This document shows, piece by piece, positions 54,567 to 61,399 of a stretch of 64,000 bases of DNA. Below the pieces are notes generated by a model that saw only the letters and a program-made list of their open reading frames with translations, had not been told where the DNA came from and made no database searches. The stretch lies in assembly GCF_002419965.1 (NCBI RefSeq), contig NZ_DIHC01000033.1:30175-94174 (forward strand), given 5' to 3'. Numbering within the stretch: position 1 is the first letter of the stretch; each line of letters starts with the position of its first letter. Origin of the DNA: Pseudomonas sp. UBA5706 (lineage in GTDB: Bacteria; Pseudomonadota; Gammaproteobacteria; Pseudomonadales; Pseudomonadaceae). The position numbers were made by a program, and so were the translations under genes.

Positions 54567-55294
54567 GTGGTGATGACCACGATTTTGCCTGGATCGAATC
54601 CAGTTTCTTCGTTCGGATACCCACGAGGATTAGAGATGACGCGGCACTGGCCAAACATCGCGTCGATGGCCCGATGCGTGTGTCCGAAGATCCATAAATC
54701 TGCCTTCTCGACGAGCGCGTGCCAACGGTTGTAGTACCCAGCGCTTACATGGCCTTCGTCTTCGCCCGCCGCTTCCGAAATCGGACAATGGTGAGTGACG
54801 ACAATCGTCGTGCCCGCAAAAGGTGTACTTAGCTCACGATCCAGAAAATCGCGGGTGGCGTGGTTTTTTGCTATCAGGTCAGCTGGGCGCAGACGGCGAT
54901 ATTGAGCATCAGCCCTGATCAGTTTGAAGTCTGTCATCTCACGCACACACGTCATCGACGCAGCAAGAACATCACCCGTCGAAGAAAAATCCGTCCAACC
55001 TGTCGCAACCAGGAACCGCACCCCGCCGTGAATCCATGCCTGGTTTTCCAAGACATGCACGTTAGGCTCGGCCGCAGCCTGCATCTTGACCAATGTGCGA
55101 TCAAGATGGCCCCGGTACAGCTCATGATTACCGCAGCAATAGACCACTGGGCAGCCAAACGCCTTATTGGCCCAGATGACTCCTCGGGCCTGCAAATCGA
55201 TATCTCCCGCGAGCACGACCAGGTCAACCGCATCATCGGGCGGCGTGAACGCTGAGAATTCGTTGTGCAGATCCGATAAAACCAAAATTCTCAT
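54563..55294 (-). CDS. Calcineurin-like metallophosphoesterase
   Basis: The 243-aa enzyme shows the complete metal set: LSDLHNEF (Asp/His), VVLAGDIDL, CCGNHELYRGH, VVTHHCP and FGHTHRAID. Targets of the family range from nucleotides to phosphoproteins. It heads a coupled operon with two tandem small paralogues and a DUF6957-like gene, an arrangement I do not recognise. The start has a weak ribosome site. Confidence 0.9.
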   Translation of the reverse strand: MRILVLSDLHNEFSAFTPPDDAVDLVVLAGDIDLQARGVIWANKAFGCPVVYCCGNHELYRGHLDRTLVKMQAAAEPNVHVLENQAWIHGGVRFLVATGWTDFSSTGDVLAASMTCVREMTDFKLIRADAQYRRLRPADLIAKNHATRDFLDRELSTPFAGTTIVVTHHCPISEAAGEDEGHVSAGYYNRWHALVEKADLWIFGHTHRAIDAMFGQCRVISNPRGYPNEETGFDPGKIVVITT

Positions 55295-55573
55295 GAAGAC
55301 TCGCGTGTTCTCTGCACCATTGGATTAGCTGCGGGGTAATGCCAAGAGACCAGGGCAGCTTGGCCAGCAATAGTCGTTTTAGCGGTATATTGAAGGGAGC
55401 ACGCAGACACTGAGCCCCCTAGCGGCATTCAGTGTGTCCGCCGCCTCCTTCGCTATGGCACTGCCGCTATGCGGCAACGAACCTACCCAACAAGGTCAGT
55501 CCCCTATTAGCAACTATATACAGTGGAAGGAGACTAGGCAACATGGCTTTATCGTAAGCTTTGGGAATGCTTC

Positions 55574-56050
55574 ATGAATCTCAAGCTTGCGATCGGTGCA
55601 GTGCTTCGCACGCTACGGAGTAAAGCAAAGCGAACCCGAGAGAGCCTCGCGGATGCAGGCAGCACTACCTACCTCGGGAGACTGGAGGACGGCAAATCCG
55701 GTATTTCTGTCGATAAGCTTGAGCTGATCAGCGAGACGTTCGGCATGAGTCCTGTGACGATTTTGACTCTGGCAGTCGCAACCAGCCAAGCGAAAACGAT
55801 CCAGGAAGTACTAGCGCAAGCGCGCATAGAGCTTGATGCTTTTGAAGCCTCAGGCGCTATCGCGGAGCTGGGTGATCAGATTAAAGATGGTGAGCTTGTC
55901 GCTCGCAGGCCCGGTAAACCTATCGACTACCAGCGGCTGGAGAATGTCCTCAGATGTAAATCTGAAGGGATGTCTCAAAAGCTGACTGCTGAGACCCTTG
56001 GTATCAGCAAGCAGACCGTTCATAAGCTCTGGCACCGCGACCCTGTGTAA
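55574..56050 (+). CDS. XRE-type transcriptional regulator with second C-terminal HTH
   Basis: The 158-aa protein has an N-terminal Cro/CI-type helix-turn-helix (VLRTLRSKAKRTRESLADAG through DKLELISETFGMSP). A separate C-terminal helix-turn-helix (MSQKLTAETLGISKQTVHKL) resembles resolvase HTHs. Between them is a helical linker. It stands alone, 250 bp from the 3' end of the OLD gene. It may regulate neighbouring cargo. Confidence 0.82.
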   Translation: MNLKLAIGAVLRTLRSKAKRTRESLADAGSTTYLGRLEDGKSGISVDKLELISETFGMSPVTILTLAVATSQAKTIQEVLAQARIELDAFEASGAIAELGDQIKDGELVARRPGKPIDYQRLENVLRCKSEGMSQKLTAETLGISKQTVHKLWHRDPV

Positions 56051-56299
56051 CTGCAGATTGCCCTAACCACGACACCCCACCCGCCTCCGAATAAACAGTG
56101 TTGATCTGCGACAGCATCCGCACGCCTGGCGCGAGTGCAGGGCTCCCTGGCTAGCCCATTCGCCCAAGGCTGGGGTTTGCGACCCAATTGACCCAGGCGG
56201 CAGTAGAAGCGCCCCTGGCCCATGCGTCTCCTTTGAGCCCAAAGGTCGCATGACAACAACTCTGGGATGCCCCACACGGCCTTGAGCAGACAGCTAGGG
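56051..56299. other. Gap between XRE and OLD genes
   Basis: No gene or clear terminator is seen in these 249 bp between convergent genes. Confidence 0.35.
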
Positions 56300-58201
56300 T
56301 CAAGTGGCATTCGCCTGAGTAATAAATCTGACCATCTGATCTAGCTCGTGCGAAAACTCCCAGAGCATGTCTTCCGGCTCCAGGCCCTCGAAGGTTAGAG
56401 CAGCCCTCATCATTGCCACCTTATTAGCCTCTCCCCATAAGCTTTTTCCATGAGCATGCGTGTACTCGATGTCATTTTTGACTTTGGATGTGCTGATGCC
56501 AGCACCCACAAAAAAAGCCTCCAGAGCCTTATGAAAAGGTTCGTGCTGCCCGCATACGAAATCGTCAACTGAGAATTTTGTCTTGTGATCCGCGTAGCCT
56601 TGCCAGCACGTAGCAGCTGCGTGGAGCAGCGCTTTGGGGGGTAGATAGTTTTCAATCTCGCGCCCTTTAGTGACGCAAAACAGCGCAGAGCCGGGTCTGC
56701 TGGCGTTTAGTCGATCCACCTCTGCTTTCACAGCACGGGCGCCTGGCTTCAGACGCTCAGCGTTATTCCCATCCACAACCCCATCGCGGTCAGAGTCGAT
56801 GGCAATAATGACGTTGCGGCAGATACTGAGCGCATCAAAAGCCAATTCACGGTGCTCATCGTCAGCGATCTCAAGGTACGCGATCAGCCCGCCGCCGTAA
56901 TGCATGATCGTGTAATGAAATCCCTCCTCCAGATCCGTCCCCTGGAGGGCATACTTGAGCCAGTGACGGTAGAACACCAGTTCCGTAGGGCCCTCTACCC
57001 AGAGCACGACATTCGCGGTGAACAGGGTACGGGCGGGCTGTACACCCAGCGCTTCCAACAGAAGGAAGCCGTCTTTGCGGTTGGTCACTTCCTTGACTTG
57101 AAGCGTCGTGTTCTCTGCATCCTCTTCGTACGAGGAGTCGCACCGGTAGATTTTGCTATCGATCGCGAAGATCGGGGCAAACTCTAAGGCGTGCGTAGCG
57201 ATCAGGAATTGCCGTGGGTCTTGTTGAATGAGATCCAGGATCCTGATCCTGCGAGTGGGGTGCAGGCCATTTTCGGGCTCGTCCCAAATCACCAGGTCTG
57301 TTGGGTTCAAAAATTGAGTCAAACCAAAGTAAGCAAGCGAAACCCGGGTACCTGAGGAAGCCCTACGGTAGTCGACCCCGTCAATTGAAAGGCACTTTTC
57401 ACCATCGATTTCGTGAAAATCAATTTCGTGCTGGAGGAGCCGTCCCAGATCCTCTAAGGCAGAGCGAAACTTCCTTTTTTCCACTGGCTTTCCAGATTGC
57501 TGATCGCACATCCTTCTGATGAAATCGGGAATAACGTTATCGATGTTTTTGTTTGAGTCCACGAGAACGGCAGAAGGAAACAAGGTATTATTGAGGGCAT
57601 CATCTAATACGCTCCGTTCCACGACCTCGGTCAAAGCGCCAGGCTTGATGATCTCGCACTGCGAAACCCGTTCAAGCTCAGCTGAATAATCTTCAAACGA
57701 TTTTTTGAGTCGGTTAAGCTCTTCTCTAGTACTTGGATTGTTCGTCGAGCTCAACTGCCTTTCAGTCTCATCGATTCGGCGCTCGGTTTCTTCTATCGTA
57801 AGCCGCAAATCCTCGATCTTGACCATACTCTGAGCAGAAACTATATGAAGTTCCGAATCGGACTTTAAATACTCAATAAAAAACTCACTGCCATTGCATA
57901 TGATTTTCACAGACAGTTCATCTGACACCAACTCCAGCACGTCAGACATAGAGCTCGCCAGGCACTTCTCCTCATCTTCGAATACCATCTCGACTGATCG
58001 GAATGAAAGCCATCCTGGCACATCCCCAATGTCACCACATACGGTCTTGCGCGACAAAATATCGAGAGCAAGCTTCACCACCAGCAATATCGTCGTTTTC
58101 CCAGCTCCATTCGGGCCGACAAAAGCGTTTACATTGTCAAACTCTAGGCGCAGTCTTTCGACACCTGGCAACCCATGAAATACCGCACTCCGAAGCTTCA
58201 T
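56300..58201 (-). CDS. OLD-family ATP-dependent nuclease (AAA ATPase plus TOPRIM)
   Basis: The 633-aa protein has an SMC/RecF-like ATPase with Walker A GPNGAGKTT (29-37), a coiled coil around residues 130-180, signature-like SSGTRVSLAY near 283 and Walker B LVIWDEPENGLHP near 305. A TOPRIM domain follows with LWVEGPTELVFY near 400 and AIDSDRDG near 470. OLD nucleases restrict phages, alone or as GajA-like partners. No UvrD-type helicase or AriB partner is adjacent, so it appears solitary. GGAG precedes the ATG. Confidence 0.9.
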   Translation of the reverse strand: MKLRSAVFHGLPGVERLRLEFDNVNAFVGPNGAGKTTILLVVKLALDILSRKTVCGDIGDVPGWLSFRSVEMVFEDEEKCLASSMSDVLELVSDELSVKIICNGSEFFIEYLKSDSELHIVSAQSMVKIEDLRLTIEETERRIDETERQLSSTNNPSTREELNRLKKSFEDYSAELERVSQCEIIKPGALTEVVERSVLDDALNNTLFPSAVLVDSNKNIDNVIPDFIRRMCDQQSGKPVEKRKFRSALEDLGRLLQHEIDFHEIDGEKCLSIDGVDYRRASSGTRVSLAYFGLTQFLNPTDLVIWDEPENGLHPTRRIRILDLIQQDPRQFLIATHALEFAPIFAIDSKIYRCDSSYEEDAENTTLQVKEVTNRKDGFLLLEALGVQPARTLFTANVVLWVEGPTELVFYRHWLKYALQGTDLEEGFHYTIMHYGGGLIAYLEIADDEHRELAFDALSICRNVIIAIDSDRDGVVDGNNAERLKPGARAVKAEVDRLNASRPGSALFCVTKGREIENYLPPKALLHAAATCWQGYADHKTKFSVDDFVCGQHEPFHKALEAFFVGAGISTSKVKNDIEYTHAHGKSLWGEANKVAMMRAALTFEGLEPEDMLWEFSHELDQMVRFITQANAT

Positions 58202-58230
58202 TTATACTCCATAACCCTAAAATCAAAGCA

Positions 58231-58986
58231 TCAAGCGCCGATAAAGAAACTGGCAAACAACTCGGACTGGGTCTTGATATTCAATTTACTATAAATATGT
58301 CTGCGGTGCGTCTTAACGGTATCGACCGATATAGCCAGGCGGTCGCCAATGCCCTTACTCGAATGCCCACTGAGCATCAGTTGGCAGATATCAAACTCCC
58401 GAGCGGTCAGCGCTGCCCGCAATCCATCAAGCCCCGCTGTCGTGGGTGCCTCCACGCGCTCATGGGCCTCATAGGCAATGCGCTGACGCATCAAGGAGGT
58501 CATCCAGGGCTCGATCATGAACAGTGCTCCGATCTCCTCTGCGGTAAATCGCCTGTGCGATCCAAACGACAGGCAGACCAGCCGCCCATCGTCGAGCAAG
58601 CAGTTGAACTGAATTTCATCGGCGACGATGTTGAGATGGAAATAGCGCTGGTAGTACTCGGTGTCCTCAAAGCAATCCGGCGCCACATCCCGCAATTGGA
58701 AAAGTCCGCTACGAGGCGTTTCGCAATTGACGCCGTAGAACGGATCAATCAGATAGATACCGTTGAGGTAATCCTGAAATAACGGATCAGGGCCACCGCC
58801 GGGGGCTGTTGACTCAGCAAGCAAGGTTGGTCTGCCATGCTGAAAAAGCATTGCTACCCAGTTATCGAAGTGAAGTACGTCCGACACCCGCCCCACTACA
58901 GCTTGCCAAAAGCCTGGCCGATCAATGTGATCGATGAGAAGGCCTACGGCACGATGCCAAGCGATCTCCGGAAACGAGGGGGGCAT
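58231..58986 (-). CDS. LuxR-family transcriptional regulator
   Basis: The 251-aa protein has a C-terminal LuxR HTH (LTAREFDICQLMLSGHSSKG, then IAISVDTVKTHRRHIYSKL-like recognition helix). The N-terminal ~170 residues (FDNWVAMLFQHGRPTLLAES and later) are GAF/ligand-domain-like, without the autoinducer-domain signature I would expect. ATG 58986 follows AAGGAG directly; the GTG two codons upstream is less likely. It is divergent from the nitrilase gene, which it probably controls. Confidence 0.85.
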   Translation of the reverse strand: MPPSFPEIAWHRAVGLLIDHIDRPGFWQAVVGRVSDVLHFDNWVAMLFQHGRPTLLAESTAPGGGPDPLFQDYLNGIYLIDPFYGVNCETPRSGLFQLRDVAPDCFEDTEYYQRYFHLNIVADEIQFNCLLDDGRLVCLSFGSHRRFTAEEIGALFMIEPWMTSLMRQRIAYEAHERVEAPTTAGLDGLRAALTAREFDICQLMLSGHSSKGIGDRLAISVDTVKTHRRHIYSKLNIKTQSELFASFFIGA

Positions 58987-59097
58987 AGTCACTCCTTGGG
59001 ATTACCCACCACGTGTGATTACCGTCATGGCAAGGGCAGCTCATAATAGCTCAGCAGGAAGGCTCATCGCCTGCCCTTAGTGTCCTGGAGATTTTGA

Positions 59098-59922
59098 ATG
59101 AAGGTCGAACTAGCCCAGATCAAGGGTCGAGATGGTGACACGGCATACAATCTGGCACGAGCGCTGGATGTGATTGCGACCTGCGCGGCCGACACTGAGC
59201 TGTTGATCCTGCCGGAGACGTACATCACTGGGTTTCCAACCAAAGCGAACATCTCCGAGCTAGCAGAGCCGCTGGACGGCCCTAGCATCCAGCGCCTGCA
59301 TGTTGCTGCCAGCGCGCGGAACATCTCAGTCGCAGTTGGGTTCGCGGAGGTGTGCGATGGGCGCTACTTCAACACTACTGTTCTGATTACGCCTGAAGAT
59401 GGAGTGGCGCTCCACTATCGCAAGACTCAACTGTGGTCGGGCGAGCGAGATGTTTTTGAGCCTGGCGATCGATTCGTGACCGGTATGTGGAAAGGCATCC
59501 GGGTAGGACTGCTGATCTGTTACGACATCGAGTTTCCTGAAACAGCACGCGCTCTAGGGCAGCTGGGTGCTCAATTGTTAATCGTCACCAACGGCAACTT
59601 CGATCCATACGGCCCGACTCATCGTACCTGCATCATGGCTAGAGCGTTGGAAAACCAGGCATTTGCTGTGATGGTAAACCGTGTGGGTCTAGGCGATGAC
59701 GGCTTGGTTTTCGCCGGGGGATCCGCTGTAGTTGATCCGTTCGGGGATTTGATGGTCGAGGCTGGCCGAGAAGAGGCACGCATCTGCATGTCCCTCAACC
59801 CGGAGCTCTTAGCTAAAGCGCGCAAGCCCTACGTCTACTCTCAAGATCAGCGCATGAAAGTGTCCGGTGAAGTCATCGAGTACGCAGATCGCCGCGAGCT
59901 GCTGATTCCAGGCGCCCAATAA
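59098..59922 (+). CDS. Carbon-nitrogen hydrolase (nitrilase superfamily)
   Basis: The 274-aa enzyme has the full Glu-Lys-Cys triad: E40 in LILPETYI, K109 in HYRKTQLW and C141 in GLLICYDIEFPE. The superfamily cleaves amide or carbamoyl bonds, less often nitriles; the CYDIEFPE form and short length favour an amidase. Start ATG follows GGAG. It precedes an amino-acid permease gene by 103 bp, so uptake and hydrolysis of an amide or amino-acid derivative is plausible. Confidence 0.9.
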   Translation: MKVELAQIKGRDGDTAYNLARALDVIATCAADTELLILPETYITGFPTKANISELAEPLDGPSIQRLHVAASARNISVAVGFAEVCDGRYFNTTVLITPEDGVALHYRKTQLWSGERDVFEPGDRFVTGMWKGIRVGLLICYDIEFPETARALGQLGAQLLIVTNGNFDPYGPTHRTCIMARALENQAFAVMVNRVGLGDDGLVFAGGSAVVDPFGDLMVEAGREEARICMSLNPELLAKARKPYVYSQDQRMKVSGEVIEYADRRELLIPGAQ

Positions 59923-60025
59923 CATCTGCTTCACCTCAAACAAAAATACTCAGCATTTCTCTTGCAGCACCTGCCGACCACCCGACCGCCAATGGCGGAC
60001 GACAAAACCATAATCGGAGACGTCG

Positions 60026-61339
60026 ATGACAGATTTAAAACGCACCTTGTCGCTTAGTACGCTGGTGATCTTTGGAGTTGGCCTGATGACTCCCATCATC
60101 GTGCTGGGCACCTTCGGCATCCTGGCCCAGTCCAGTGGTGGGCATGCCCCTATGGCCTACCTTGCCGCACTGGTGGCAATGTTCCTGACGGCCCTGAGCT
60201 ATGCCCATATGGCCCGCGCGTTCCCCGTTTCCGGCTCTTCATACACCTATGTACGCAAAGCCCTTAATCCGAAATTAGGCTTCATGACCGGTTGGGCGAT
60301 TCTCCTGGATTACCTGTTCCTGCCCATGGCGATCTGGCTCATTGGCACCGCGTATCTTAACTCGGCTTATCCTGATGTTCCCGGGTACGTGTGGCTGCTG
60401 GCATTCATCGTGCTCACTAGCGCTATCAACATCATCGGGCTCAAACTGGCGACGGCGGTCAACATCGCATTGCTGGTGATTCAGATCCTTGTCCTAGGAG
60501 TCTTTATAGTCCTTTGTGTTCATTACACACTAGGTGACGCGACGAAGCCTCTGTTCAGCTTAGCGCCGTTCATGAGCGGTGGTGTGCAGTGGCCACTGAT
60601 TATGAGCGGCGCAGCGATTGCTTGTTACTCATACCTGGGATTCGATGCAGTCAGCACCTTGACCGAAGAAACTCATAACCCAGAACGAAACATGCCCAGG
60701 GCCATCCTTTGGGTAACAATTATCGGCGGCCTGATTTTCGTTGGCACGTCGTACATCGTGCAGATTGCTCAGCCATCGTTGGAGTTTGCCAACGTCGACG
60801 CAGCGGCATATGAGATCGCCCGCAACATTGGCGGTGACCTATTTGTCTCGATATTCCTGATTGGCCTCATTCTGGGCCAGTTCACTTCAGGCATCGCGGC
60901 CCAGGCCAGTGGGTCTCGCCTTCTGTACGTTCTAGGTCGTGACTCAGCTCTGCCAAAGGCATTCTTTGGCTACCTGTCGCCCCGCTTCAAAACGCCTGTC
61001 TTCTGCATCCTGCTGAGCGCTGTGGTGGCGCTGCTGGCACTCAATATGGATGTGACCACCTCCACATCATTCATCAACTTTGGTGCGTTCCTGACCTTCA
61101 TCCTGGTCAACCTATCCGTCATTTTCCATTACTGGAGAGCTGAGAAACGCAGGGGCTTGGTGGCGTTTGTTCTGTATCTACTGTTGCCAGCCGCAGGCAT
61201 GGCGGCTGACCTTTGGCTGATGTTCAGTCTTGATCACAAGGCAGTGGTGCTGGGCCTTTCATGGCTGGCGATCGGATTCGTTTACCTCCTGTTCCTGACA
61301 GGAGGACTTCGCCGGCAGCCGCCAGAATTGGCAATGTGA
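60026..61339 (+). CDS. APC-family amino-acid permease
   Basis: The 437-aa protein has about twelve membrane helices and the APC start pattern (LVIFGVGLMTPIIVLGTFGI, then ARAFPVSGSSYTYVRKALNP, a family signature). It also contains CYSYLGFDAVSTLTEETHNPERNMPRAI. It resembles putrescine/amino-acid importers of the YeeF/PuuP type. GGAGA lies before the ATG. It is probably co-regulated with the nitrilase-like gene. The substrate is unknown. Confidence 0.88.
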   Translation: MTDLKRTLSLSTLVIFGVGLMTPIIVLGTFGILAQSSGGHAPMAYLAALVAMFLTALSYAHMARAFPVSGSSYTYVRKALNPKLGFMTGWAILLDYLFLPMAIWLIGTAYLNSAYPDVPGYVWLLAFIVLTSAINIIGLKLATAVNIALLVIQILVLGVFIVLCVHYTLGDATKPLFSLAPFMSGGVQWPLIMSGAAIACYSYLGFDAVSTLTEETHNPERNMPRAILWVTIIGGLIFVGTSYIVQIAQPSLEFANVDAAAYEIARNIGGDLFVSIFLIGLILGQFTSGIAAQASGSRLLYVLGRDSALPKAFFGYLSPRFKTPVFCILLSAVVALLALNMDVTTSTSFINFGAFLTFILVNLSVIFHYWRAEKRRGLVAFVLYLLLPAAGMAADLWLMFSLDHKAVVLGLSWLAIGFVYLLFLTGGLRRQPPELAM

Positions 61340-61399
61340 TTATATAGCCGAGCGTCAGTCAGCATAGGTCGCACAGGGAGGTAGCGACCTACGCCAGCG

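Noticed and set aside
56300..58201. Gabija or PARIS system
   Set aside because: No GajB-type helicase or AriB-type partner lies next to the OLD gene; neighbours are an XRE regulator and a LuxR regulator.
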